DNA of 64,000 nt from Limnochordaceae bacterium. Its GTDB lineage: Bacteria > Bacillota > Limnochordia > Limnochordales > DUMU01. Shown piece by piece: positions 42,572 to 50,065 of this stretch (positions are counted from its first letter, which is position 1; every line of letters starts with the position of its first letter). The position numbers and the translations under genes are program-made. The notes below the pieces were generated by a model. That model ran no database searches, was not told the origin of the DNA, and saw only the letters and a program-made list of their open reading frames with translations. Location: NCBI GenBank assembly GCA_014896305.1, contig JADBKQ010000002.1:1-64000 (forward strand), given 5' to 3'.

Positions 42572-43668
42572 ATGTGGGTAAGGCCGAGAGTCACCCTCAG
42601 GTACAACCCGCGACTCTGGCGGGTCGGGATCTATCCCTGCGCAAAGCGTGGGCGGGCCGCCGGGTGCTGGTCGTGGGGGACGTCATCGCGGATGAGTATG
42701 TGATCGGCCGGCCGGAGCGAATCAGCCGGGAGGCGCCGGTACTGATCCTGCGCGAGGAGTCCCGCCAGATCATCCCGGGCGGCGCCGGCAATACTGCCCA
42801 GAATCTCGCGGCCCTAGGGGCAGAACCGTTACTGGTGAGCGTGGTCGGGGACGATCCGGCCGGCGCCAGTCTGCAAGAAGCGTTGCAGGCAGCTGGCATC
42901 AGCACTTCCGGGCTGATAGAGGAAAAGGAGCGGTTGACCTTTGTGAAGACCCGGGTACTGGCCGGCGACCGCCAGGCCGTGCGTCAGCAGGTGGTTCGGT
43001 TGGACCGGGGAACAGCGGCGCCAGCCACCTCCTGGTTGCAGGACCAGGTGCGGGAACGGGTACAAGCACTTCTGCCCACGGCGGAGGCGATGGTCTTCTC
43101 CGATTACGGGCTGGGCTTGTTGGAACCGTCTCTGGTCGCTGAGTGCATTGCTCAAGGCTCCCGTCTGGGCATCCCTATCGTGGCCGACAGCCGTTATCGT
43201 TTATTGGCATACAAGGGCGTGACGGTGGCTACCCCCAACCAGGTAGAGGCTGGCGAAGCCCTGGGCGTCAGCCTGGACGACGATGCGGCCGTGGTTTCGG
43301 CCGGGTGGGAGTTGATTCGCCGCTTGGCGTCCCCGGCGTTGCTGATCACGCGTGGGGCTCAAGGGATGGATCTGTTCGTCCAACCCAACTGGCATTGGCG
43401 GATTCCGGCGATGGACCCGGCAGACGTGTTCGACGTCACGGGTGCGGGGGATACGGTGACAGCCACGCTGGCGCTGGCTCTGGCAGCTGGGAGTCAATGG
43501 CCCTGGGCCGCCCTGTTGGCCAACGTGGCGGCCGGGCTGGTGGTTCGCAAGATGGGAACCCGCACGGTCAGCAGCGCGGAGGTCGAGACAGCGCTGGCGG
43601 AATGGAAGGAGGGGGCATCCTGGTGGCCACTGGAGGCGAAAAGCGAACGGAACCGACGCCCTTCGTAA
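42568..43668 (+). CDS. hldA: D-glycero-beta-D-manno-heptose-7-phosphate kinase
   Basis: This PfkB-family kinase phosphorylates heptose 7-phosphate at C1, giving the 1,7-bisphosphate for ADP-heptose. In 366 residues it shows VLVVGDVIADEYVIGRPERI, SREAPVLILREE, PGGAGNTAQNLAALGA, and FDVTGAGDTVTATLALAL with base D295. The REAPV and FDVTGAGDTV versions are those of RfaE domain 1 rather than ribokinase or fructokinase. The kinase and nucleotidyltransferase halves, fused in E. coli HldE, are separate here as in HldA/HldC organisms. It overlaps the upstream gene by 4 bases and the downstream one by 46. Confidence 0.92.
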   Translation: MNVGKAESHPQVQPATLAGRDLSLRKAWAGRRVLVVGDVIADEYVIGRPERISREAPVLILREESRQIIPGGAGNTAQNLAALGAEPLLVSVVGDDPAGASLQEALQAAGISTSGLIEEKERLTFVKTRVLAGDRQAVRQQVVRLDRGTAAPATSWLQDQVRERVQALLPTAEAMVFSDYGLGLLEPSLVAECIAQGSRLGIPIVADSRYRLLAYKGVTVATPNQVEAGEALGVSLDDDAAVVSAGWELIRRLASPALLITRGAQGMDLFVQPNWHWRIPAMDPADVFDVTGAGDTVTATLALALAAGSQWPWAALLANVAAGLVVRKMGTRTVSSAEVETALAEWKEGASWWPLEAKSERNRRPS

Positions 43669-44153
43669 CGCCGGACGGGATCGTCACGCGGGAGCAGGCG
43701 GCCCAGTTGGCGGCAGCGTGGCATGCGGCAGGAGAAAAGGTGGCGTTCACCAACGGCTGCTTCGATCTGTTGCACGTGGGACATTTGGCTACCTGGAGGG
43801 CTGCCCGGCAGTACGCGCTTCATTTGATCGTGGGAGTCAATAGTGATGCATCCGTACGGCGGCTCAAAGGCCCAGGTCGGCCCATCAACCCGGACCAGGA
43901 ACGAGCGCTTCTGGTCAGTGCCTTTCGCGAGGTCGACTGTGTCGTGATCTTTGATGAATTGGACGCGAGCGCCCTCATCCGGGCCATCCGGCCCGATTAC
44001 TATGTGAAAGGCGGTGACTACCGTTTGGCGGATCTTCCCGAACGGGAAGCCGTAACCGAAGTAGGAGCGGAGCCTATTTTCGTACCCCTTGTAGCCGGCC
44101 ATTCCACTACCCGCTTGCTGCAACGGGCGAGCGGGGGTGTGGCGGAATACTAG
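43623..44153 (+). CDS. hldC: D-glycero-beta-D-manno-heptose 1-phosphate adenylyltransferase
   Basis: The 176-residue protein is a cytidylyltransferase-fold nucleotidyltransferase with NGCFDLLHVGHLATWRAA (HxGH at 51-54), LIVGVNSDASVRRLKGPGRPI and IRPDYYVKGGDY. This is the RfaE domain 2 pattern. It forms ADP-heptose from heptose 1-phosphate and ATP. GTG 43623 follows AAGGAGGGGG at about 8 bases and lies within the kinase gene. GmhA, GmhB and the HldD epimerase, which would complete the pathway, are not in the window. Its TAG stop shares two bases with the TAG of the converging gene. Confidence 0.93.
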   Translation: MATGGEKRTEPTPFVTPDGIVTREQAAQLAAAWHAAGEKVAFTNGCFDLLHVGHLATWRAARQYALHLIVGVNSDASVRRLKGPGRPINPDQERALLVSAFREVDCVVIFDELDASALIRAIRPDYYVKGGDYRLADLPEREAVTEVGAEPIFVPLVAGHSTTRLLQRASGGVAEY

Positions 44154-45010
44154 GGCAGGGCCGTGTAGGGGAGCACTTTAGGCTCGAGGTTGTAGCCCGG
44201 CGGCGGGTTGCCGTCTTTGGTCGTGGTTTGCAAGAAGTGGACCAGCAAGTCCCAGGCCACTTGAGCATGGCTGGTACGGCTCGAGATCACCCAAAGGGCA
44301 GGCCACCCCGGGGCCCGCGCCAAGCCATAGACATGCGAACCGTCAGTCCAGGGTAACCGCTGCCAGGCGGTACGCAGGTTAGAAGGCAAAGCCTCCCAGA
44401 AACGATCCAGCGGGAGCAAGGCGTCATGCTCCGCGTAGAACGGCGCCCGTGAAGGGGCTAACATAAAGACATCCGGGGCATCCCCGGCAGCGGTGGCAAT
44501 CAGGAGTTTCTGCTCATAGCCCTGGTAGGGAGCGGAGATCACGGTCACCCGGACACCGGGGTGGGCCTCTTCAAACTGTTGGGCGAGTTTCTGATATCGA
44601 TCGTCCTCGAACAAGTCCGTAGGAACCAAAACTTGAAGGCGGACGCGAACGCTGGCAGATTCCAGGCGGTGGCGGTGAATGCTCACTCCTGCATATAGAA
44701 GAAGGACCGCGCACAGGCCGATCAAGGTGGCCTTTTGCCAGCGAGCGAGGGACTGCCAGAAGGAGGGGGCCGGTGGCGGAGCCACCCGCACCGGTGTTTC
44801 GGGACGTAATGTGACTGCTGGCTGGGGGCAGCCCACCTTGCCGCAACCGCCATTACGACTCCAGCAAGAGGCATGGTGCACCGAACCGCAACGCGGGCAG
44901 ATCACCGCCTGGTCGGCAGCGGCGAGCGGCGTCTGGCACAAGCAACAGAGCCGGTTCGTCAGGCCGGCCGCACCTGCTTCCACCACCTGTTCAGGAATCT
45001 GTCGAGGCAC
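44150..45010 (-). CDS. Cytosolic RING-like zinc finger, membrane helix and solute-binding-like domain
   Basis: The 286-residue protein starts with a zinc-finger region: C22-x2-C25, C38-x2-C41, H45/H46, C49, C56, C61, a RING/treble-clef-like pattern. A Pro-rich linker and one membrane helix (about 94-112) follow. The rest resembles the N-lobe of a sugar-type ABC solute-binding protein (KLAQQFEEAHPGVRVTV, LLIATAAGDAPDVFML). At about 170 residues it is less than half the usual 400, so the C-lobe is mostly missing. GTG 45010 has AAAGGAG 9 bases upstream; the frame stays open to 45433 without a better start. I know no characterised protein with this combination. A transmembrane sensor is inference. 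Confidence 0.75.
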   Translation of the reverse strand: MPRQIPEQVVEAGAAGLTNRLCCLCQTPLAAADQAVICPRCGSVHHASCWSRNGGCGKVGCPQPAVTLRPETPVRVAPPPAPSFWQSLARWQKATLIGLCAVLLLYAGVSIHRHRLESASVRVRLQVLVPTDLFEDDRYQKLAQQFEEAHPGVRVTVISAPYQGYEQKLLIATAAGDAPDVFMLAPSRAPFYAEHDALLPLDRFWEALPSNLRTAWQRLPWTDGSHVYGLARAPGWPALWVISSRTSHAQVAWDLLVHFLQTTTKDGNPPPGYNLEPKVLPYTALP

Positions 45011-45124
45011 CCGACCATGCTCCTTTCCACTCGGGGCGGCCAGACTGGCAGGGATCGCCCTGCCGTCCTGCCGGGCAGATCCTGCTGCAGGCAGAGTCCA
45101 GCGCACTCGTGTTCTCTGGTTTCC

Positions 45125-45130
45125 ATTATA
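45125..45130 (-). promoter_or_regulatory. -10 element before the zinc-finger/SBP gene
   Basis: The minus strand reads TATAAT, about 115 bases upstream of GTG 45010. With an 18-base spacer the -35 would be TGGGCA (4 of 6 matches to TTGACA). It stands back-to-back with the rightward promoter at 45173-45181. Confidence 0.4.
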
Positions 45131-45172
45131 GTCCGAGACAGCGGTGACTGCCCACTTGAGGAGGGGGGAGAA

Positions 45173-45181
45173 TGGTATAAT
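45173..45181 (+). promoter_or_regulatory. Extended -10 promoter before the exported MBL-fold gene
   Basis: TGGTATAAT is identical to the element before lgt. It lies 64 bases before the TTG start. No good -35 is seen at the normal distance (TTGAGG is only 14 bases away). Confidence 0.5.
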
Positions 45182-45244
45182 GACAGAGAGGATCTTCCGG
45201 GAGGAGTAAGAAGCTGGGGCAGATGGATCGCGGGGGTGGGTAGA

Positions 45245-46015
45245 TTGCGCTGGTTTGTCTGGTTCGGCGCGTTCGTTAGCGCGATGGTCACTCCGCGGGC
45301 TTGGGCGGCGGAACCGGCCAGTATTCCAGTCTCTCTGACGTATCTGGGCCACTCCGCCTTTCTGCTGGAAGCAGGAGGCCAGCGGTGGGTGACCGACCCG
45401 TTTTCTCCAGGGATGGGCTACCCTGATTTGCACCTACAAGCCGACGGTGTGACCGTCAGCCATGAGCATACGGATCACAACTTCGTGCAGGCGATCACTG
45501 GGCATCCCCAGGTGGTACGCGGGCTGGACGCTCGCGGGAATTGGCAGCCTGTCCGCCTGCAGGAGGGCCCGTGGTCCATCCGGACAGTTCCGACCTATCA
45601 CGACGGGGAGCAGGGGAAGCAAAGAGGAAAGAATAGCGTCTTTGTTTTCATTGTGGGTGGTCTGCATATTGTGCATCTGGGGGATCTCGGCCACCTGCTC
45701 ACGCCTGCACAGGTGCAGGAGATTGGCCCCGTGGATGTGCTGCTGATTCCGGTAGGTGGCCATTTTACCATTGACGCTGGCCAGGCAGCAGAGGTGGTGG
45801 CCCAGTTGCACCCCAAGGTGATCATCCCGATGCATTTCAATAACGGGCTCCCGGCCATGCGATCCTGGCCGATCCAGGGGGTTGCCCCTTTTCTGGAGGC
45901 CATGAAGGCCAAGGCCCTCATCCACCAAGGGGTTGGACCCACAGTGACCCTGGAGTACAGCCGGCTTCCGGCCAAGCCTGAGGTTTGGGTAATGAAGTGG
46001 GTGGGCCAGCGATAG
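45245..46015 (+). CDS. Exported metallo-beta-lactamase-fold hydrolase (UPF0173-like)
   Basis: The protein of 256 residues has the UPF0173/YtkL pattern: LTYLGHSAFLLEAGGQRWVTDPF, the zinc motif SHEHTDHNF, YHDGEQGK, HLGDLGHLL, LIPVGGHFTID and IIPMHFNN. Members are uncharacterised Zn hydrolases, usually cytosolic and about 225-230 residues long. Here an extra N-terminus (LRWFVWFGAFVSAMVTPRAWA) looks like a Sec signal peptide with an AxA-type cleavage site, so this copy is probably exported. TTG 45245 follows GGGGTGGG at a short spacing; GTG 45236 is an alternative. It is divergent from the zinc-finger/SBP gene, sharing a 235-base regulatory region. Confidence 0.82.
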   Translation: MRWFVWFGAFVSAMVTPRAWAAEPASIPVSLTYLGHSAFLLEAGGQRWVTDPFSPGMGYPDLHLQADGVTVSHEHTDHNFVQAITGHPQVVRGLDARGNWQPVRLQEGPWSIRTVPTYHDGEQGKQRGKNSVFVFIVGGLHIVHLGDLGHLLTPAQVQEIGPVDVLLIPVGGHFTIDAGQAAEVVAQLHPKVIIPMHFNNGLPAMRSWPIQGVAPFLEAMKAKALIHQGVGPTVTLEYSRLPAKPEVWVMKWVGQR

Positions 46016-46151
46016 GTTGACTGCCCAATAAAGTGGGTGAGTAGCCCACCGCCCCCCAGCAGATACTAACAGTGGGTAGGGCCGGTATATGCCTCTGGGG
46101 CTACCGCTTAGATGCGGGCAGGCTCCCAGGTTCTTTGCTTGCAGCCAGTTG
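46016..46151. other. Convergent intergenic region with a small hairpin
   Basis: A 6-bp stem (GTGGGT 46033-46038 with GCCCAC 46044-46049, one G-T pair) with loop GAGTA follows the MBL-fold gene after 17 bases. No T run follows. It may help end either of the two converging transcripts. Nothing else is visible. Confidence 0.3.
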
Positions 46152-46703
46152 TCAGGGAGCTATCGCCAGAATCCTAGCGACTCCTGCGGATGCCGCGTGA
46201 ACCAGCAACAAGGCGGACTCTACGTCTGGCTCAAGTTGCTCCAACCAGCAGGGTGGGAGGGTCGGGTCGGCCGTCAGATTCGACCAACCACGCTGGATGG
46301 AGGTCAGCTCCTGGCCGATGCGGGTAAGGTCGTGCTGCAGCTGCTGCAGCAACGTGACGGCCTCTTTCCGAGCCGATGTGCCCGGGGCCAGAGGGATACG
46401 ATCCTGATCTGCTATGGATAGAAGATGCCTGCGGAGTTGGCTGAGGACGGCGGCCATCTGTTCCAGGTGGGCCTGCTCCGGCGGTACCTGCACATGGCGG
46501 TGAGTAGCCGCAATGGCCTTTTCCCCCAGGGCGGCGGCGCAGGCGCCAGCCAAGGCGCAAGCCACAGCCGCGCCCGGAAAGGGCCTTGGCGCGGCCATCT
46601 GACGCAGAAAGTCAGCCAGTGTCATCTGCTCGACACGGTTGACTGGCGTTGACCGCTTCGAGGCCGGGGTGGGGGAGGCCGGGTTGGGGAGCGTCGGGTC
46701 CAC
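46152..46703 (-). CDS. Cyclodeaminase/cyclohydrolase-like protein (FTCD C-terminal domain family)
   Basis: The 183-residue helical protein matches the FTCD_C/FchA family: LADFLRQMAAPRPFPGAAVACALAGACAAALGE, split as LADFLRQMAA and PFPGAAVACALAGACAAAL, is the usual substrate-binding start (family form: SGTPAPGGGSVAAL). Members are formimino-THF cyclodeaminase or methenyl-THF cyclohydrolase. Here the usual GGG after PGG is replaced by GAA, so activity should be checked. GTG 46703 has AAGGAGGA 7 bases upstream. It is divergent from the formiminotransferase-like gene, 200 bases away, as if the two halves of eukaryotic FTCD were placed back-to-back. Confidence 0.75.
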   Translation of the reverse strand: MDPTLPNPASPTPASKRSTPVNRVEQMTLADFLRQMAAPRPFPGAAVACALAGACAAALGEKAIAATHRHVQVPPEQAHLEQMAAVLSQLRRHLLSIADQDRIPLAPGTSARKEAVTLLQQLQHDLTRIGQELTSIQRGWSNLTADPTLPPCWLEQLEPDVESALLLVHAASAGVARILAIAP

Positions 46704-46905
46704 GCAGATTTCCTCCTTAATCAGACGAAGGGTGTCGTGGCGGCCGCCGGGTTCCCCGGATAGGAGGCTCGAGCGCCCGCGTGGGAAGTATTGCTGGTGT
46801 AGGTTCTCGGTATTGTTCTTCTTTCCTGTCCTGCATGACGCAGTATGAATCAGGAAGTGAGGCGGTCCAGCCGGGACGGGCCAGACGAGGGGGTGGAGCA
46901 GGTCC

Positions 46906-47826
46906 GTGGACAACTCTATGAACGCGCTGGAATCTGTGCCAAATGTGAGCGAAGGACGCCGGCCCCAGGTGTTGACGGCGTTGCAGTCGGCTGTCAGCAC
47001 GGTCGACGGCGCCCATCTGGTCGACATGCACCGTGACATGGACCACAACCGGGCCGTCTTTACCCTCATGGGCACTGCTGAGGCGGTGGTCCAGGCGGAC
47101 CTGCAGTTGGCCAAAGCCGCGGTAGAGCAGATCGATCTGCGGCAGCATGAGGGTGTCCACCCGCGGATCGGCGCCGTGGATGTCGTTCCCCTCGTGCCGT
47201 TGCCGCCTACCAGCGAGTCTACCGCTATACAATGGGCGCACGAGCTGGGAGAGCAGATTTGGGAGCAACTGCGGGTGCCGGTGTACCTGTACGGTCAGGC
47301 AGCCCGGCGACCATCCCATCGCCGACTGGCGCTTTTGCGGCGGGGAGGCTTTGCCGCTCTGGCTCAGGCTATGCGGGACGATCCCGAACGTCATCCTGAC
47401 ATCGGCGATCCGGTACCTCACCCGACGGCAGGGGCGACAGCGGTCGGGGTACGCCCGCCGCTGATCGCGTTCAACGTGGTGCTGGAAACAGACCGGGTGG
47501 AGGTTGCCCAGGCGATCGCCCGGCAGATCCGGCAAGTCAACGGTGGCTTGCCCGGAGTGCAGGCACTGGGCTTTCGATTGGCGAGCCGCGGGAAGGTGCA
47601 GGTCTCCGTCAATCTATTGCACCCTGACCGAACACCGTTGCACCAGGTCGTGGAGGCTATTCGCCGAGCCGCGGCGCAGTGGGGCGTACAGGTGGGGCCG
47701 AGCGAGTTGGTGGGGCTGATTCCATTGCCTGCCGTACTGGCGGCCGCGGCGGGGGCGCTGGGACTGCCGCAGCTTCGCCCGGAGCAAGTGCTGGAGTGGC
47801 AATGGACCAGATGTCAACGGGGGTGA
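46906..47826 (+). CDS. ftcD: Glutamate formimidoyltransferase-like protein
   Basis: The 306-residue protein has the formiminotransferase N- and C-subdomains: ALESVPNVSEGR at the start, DMHRDMDHNRAVFTLMG with the catalytic-type His, HPRIGAVDVVPLVP, and VPVYLYGQAARRP. The family transfers the formimino group of formimino-glutamate to THF in histidine breakdown. Bacteria without histidine utilisation also carry it, perhaps for 5-formyl-THF. No hut genes are nearby. GTG 46906 has a GGTGGAG-type site at about 9 bases; ATG 46918 is an alternative. The next gene follows with a 5-base gap. Confidence 0.88.
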   Translation: MDNSMNALESVPNVSEGRRPQVLTALQSAVSTVDGAHLVDMHRDMDHNRAVFTLMGTAEAVVQADLQLAKAAVEQIDLRQHEGVHPRIGAVDVVPLVPLPPTSESTAIQWAHELGEQIWEQLRVPVYLYGQAARRPSHRRLALLRRGGFAALAQAMRDDPERHPDIGDPVPHPTAGATAVGVRPPLIAFNVVLETDRVEVAQAIARQIRQVNGGLPGVQALGFRLASRGKVQVSVNLLHPDRTPLHQVVEAIRRAAAQWGVQVGPSELVGLIPLPAVLAAAAGALGLPQLRPEQVLEWQWTRCQRG

Positions 47827-47831
47827 GCGCG

Positions 47832-49103
47832 ATGGAGTATGTGACACTGGAAGAAGAATTCCGTCGTCAGCTGGCGCAACTGCCAGCGGACGATCCTGAA
47901 CATGCCATTCAAGAGGTGGTGGATCGTGCCCTTACCTCCGGCAGGACGAAGGACTTCTTACGCGTACTCGACGAACAACGGGAATCGCTCAGATTGACCC
48001 TCTACGAGCGTCTTCTGGCTCAGAACATGCCGCGCGGCGTGTTGCAGGCCTTGGAAAAGCACTGGCGGTCGCTGGCGAACCGCCCGGCCGGGAAAGAGAC
48101 CGATCTGTCATTGGTGGAGCGGCTCCACGACCCCCGTGCCCTTCTAGGCGTGTTGCGGGTACTGGCGATCACCACCGATCAACCGTTGGCCGACCGGCTT
48201 CTGGAACATTTGGAACGTTGTGAACCGGAGCGGTATGCGGAAGCACTGCGCCGCGCGGCGCGGGCCGCTGACCCCCGGCTGCAATTGCTGGCAGTCGAAC
48301 TTATGGGCAGAACCGGCGACCCGTCCCTGCTAGATGAGCTGATTCGTCTTTACGTCCGGCTCAGCCCGGAGCGGGAGGAGCGGCTCCGCGCCCGCACCCG
48401 CGAGGCGTTTCTTGCCCTGATCAGCCGTCTGCCCAGGGAAGTGGCCGTATCCCGCCTGGAGCACTGGCTCAAAGACGAACGGCCCATCGTCCGGGTCCTG
48501 GCCATCGCCGCGGTGCAACGGCGGCAGGAGGTGGACCTCGTGGGCGAACTGGTCCGGCTGGTGCTGGTCGATGCCAAAACGCGGGGGCAGGCGGCGGTGG
48601 CTTTGCTACAACTAGAGTCAGCAGGCGTGATTCAGTTCTGGCCGAACGATTCCCGGACGGAACCTGTACGGAATTGCCTGGTTTCGGCGCGGGCTGAACC
48701 CCTCCACCGGTTGTTGGTGGAGTTCGTGCGTAGTGACAGCGCGGTACTGCGGGAGATTGGCATCAAACTGCTGACTGCCTGGCCCACGTCGGCGGAGGAT
48801 GTCCCCCTGCTCGAGCAAAGGGCCCTCCATGACCGGGTGGCGGCCGTGCGAATCGCTGCTCTCTGGGCGCTGGCTGCGCTTGCTCCGCAAGCCTTGGAGC
48901 AGCCGCTCGAGAGGATCCTGGCCGACCCGTCCCTGGTCACAGGCAGCACCCTGCTGGACACGGCCACCGAGTTGCTGGAAACCTACATACCGGCCGACCG
49001 GCAGCAGGCCATCCGGGATGAGGTAGAGCGGCTCCGTCATGAACACGAGCGCCTGCGAGAACGTTTCCACGGGGTGGCCGAGTCCTGGCGAGAGCCGCAG
49101 TGA
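47832..49103 (+). CDS. HEAT-repeat-like helical scaffold protein
   Basis: The 423-residue protein is almost entirely helical with repeating helix pairs of HEAT/ARM type, for example DPRLQLLAVELMGRTGDPSLLD, given as PRLQLLAVELMG and DPSLLDELIRLY. PIVRVLAIAAVQRR and RVAAVRIAALWALAALAP are further repeats. There is no Cys cluster or membrane segment. HEAT repeats bind proteins or nucleic acids; no enzyme motif is visible. ATG 47832 follows GGGGGTGAG at about 5 bases; an in-frame GTG at 47823 overlaps the previous stop. It leads the run that ends with a DEDD nuclease and a Ski2-like helicase, which suggests that it could be their scaffold. That is inference. Confidence 0.7.
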   Translation: MEYVTLEEEFRRQLAQLPADDPEHAIQEVVDRALTSGRTKDFLRVLDEQRESLRLTLYERLLAQNMPRGVLQALEKHWRSLANRPAGKETDLSLVERLHDPRALLGVLRVLAITTDQPLADRLLEHLERCEPERYAEALRRAARAADPRLQLLAVELMGRTGDPSLLDELIRLYVRLSPEREERLRARTREAFLALISRLPREVAVSRLEHWLKDERPIVRVLAIAAVQRRQEVDLVGELVRLVLVDAKTRGQAAVALLQLESAGVIQFWPNDSRTEPVRNCLVSARAEPLHRLLVEFVRSDSAVLREIGIKLLTAWPTSAEDVPLLEQRALHDRVAAVRIAALWALAALAPQALEQPLERILADPSLVTGSTLLDTATELLETYIPADRQQAIRDEVERLRHEHERLRERFHGVAESWREPQ

Positions 49104-49227
49104 GCCAGCTGCCTCAAGAAGGCAGGGGCTCAACGCCGGCCGGGGTGGGGTGGGACGGTTCGAAGAGCGCAGGATTTCCTACTCTTGCGTCGAATGGCCT
49201 CTCCAACTTATAGCGGAGGTGGCCACC

Positions 49228-49437
49228 ATGTCCCAGCTCGAATCGGCGGGCGGACCTGTGGACCCAGAGGAGCTCAGGCGGAAATTCTTCGAGCTGTTAG
49301 AAAAAGATCGTCAAGACCCGCACTTTCTCGCCTGCTTTGCGGAAGTGGACAGGCTTCTGGGTTTGGCCGTGGAAGCGGAACGCCGGCAACGGCAGGAGCC
49401 TCAGCGGGGGTGGGTACTTGGAGTTAGTCGCGTTTGA
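49228..49437 (+). CDS. 69-residue hypothetical helical protein
   Basis: A small acidic and Arg-rich protein (MSQLESAGGPVDPEELRRKF start, then FFELLEKDRQDPHFLACFAEVDRLL-type helices) has a very good ribosome-binding site: GGAGGTGG 5 bases before the ATG. Its end overlaps the start of the nuclease gene by 20 bases, so the two are translationally coupled. No family is recognised. Confidence 0.65.
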   Translation: MSQLESAGGPVDPEELRRKFFELLEKDRQDPHFLACFAEVDRLLGLAVEAERRQRQEPQRGWVLGVSRV

Positions 49438-49987
49438 CCTGGAGACTCAGCGCAGTTTCGATGAAGTGGGTGGGCCGAGATTCATCGAACGACTGGGATT
49501 GTCGGTCGGGGTAGTCTACCAGGCGAGCAGCCGCACGTATACCGCCTACCGGGAGGACCAGGTGGCCGAGTTGATTCAGGTGTTGCGTCGGGCCGATCTG
49601 GTCGTGGGCTTCAACTCGCTACGTTTTGATTACCGGGTCCTGGCGCCCTACGGCGGGGCGGATTTGGCCAGGACCGTTCCCTCCCTGGACCTGCTAGTGG
49701 AGATCCACCACGTCCTGGGCTTCCGCCTCGGCCTGGACCATCTCGCCCGGGAGACCCTGGGGGTCGGCAAGAGCGCCGACGGGTTACAGGCGATTCAGTG
49801 GTGGCGAGAAGGGCGCTGGGACGAGCTCATCGCGTACTGTCGCCAGGATGTAGAGGTTACCTGGAAACTGTTTGTGTACGGGTGGAAGGAAGGGCATCTG
49901 TTTTGGCGGGACCGGGCCGGCAATCGCCGGACCGTGCCGGCGTCCTGGACCGGCCACCCGGAGTGGGCGGAGGTTTTGGCTGGTTGA
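49418..49987 (+). CDS. DEDD-type 3'-5' exonuclease domain protein (RNase H-like, YprB-related)
   Basis: The 189-residue protein has the DEDD motifs: VAFDLETQ (D and E, motif I), VVGFNSLRFDYRVL (motif II) and LIAYCRQDVEVTWKLF (motif III with D). This is a compact RNase H-fold exonuclease of the RNase_H_2/YprB type, acting on RNA or single-stranded DNA with two metal ions. TTG 49418 follows GGGGGTGGG at a short spacing and leaves a clean start just before the first strand; the frame open to 49337 reads as the shadow of the preceding gene. It precedes the Ski2-like helicase after 78 bases. Confidence 0.8.
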   Translation: MELVAFDLETQRSFDEVGGPRFIERLGLSVGVVYQASSRTYTAYREDQVAELIQVLRRADLVVGFNSLRFDYRVLAPYGGADLARTVPSLDLLVEIHHVLGFRLGLDHLARETLGVGKSADGLQAIQWWREGRWDELIAYCRQDVEVTWKLFVYGWKEGHLFWRDRAGNRRTVPASWTGHPEWAEVLAG

Positions 49988-50065
49988 GGCGGTCATCCTA
50001 AGCGGGGGATGGTAACCACCGCGGTGGCGACGGTTTGTGGGCGGTGAAGGAGGACGAGCAGGCCG

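Noticed and set aside
43143-43622. N-terminal extension of the heptose adenylyltransferase frame by 160 codons
   Set aside because: Gly/Arg/Ser-rich shadow of the kinase gene in another frame; the GTG at 43623 has a strong ribosome-binding site.
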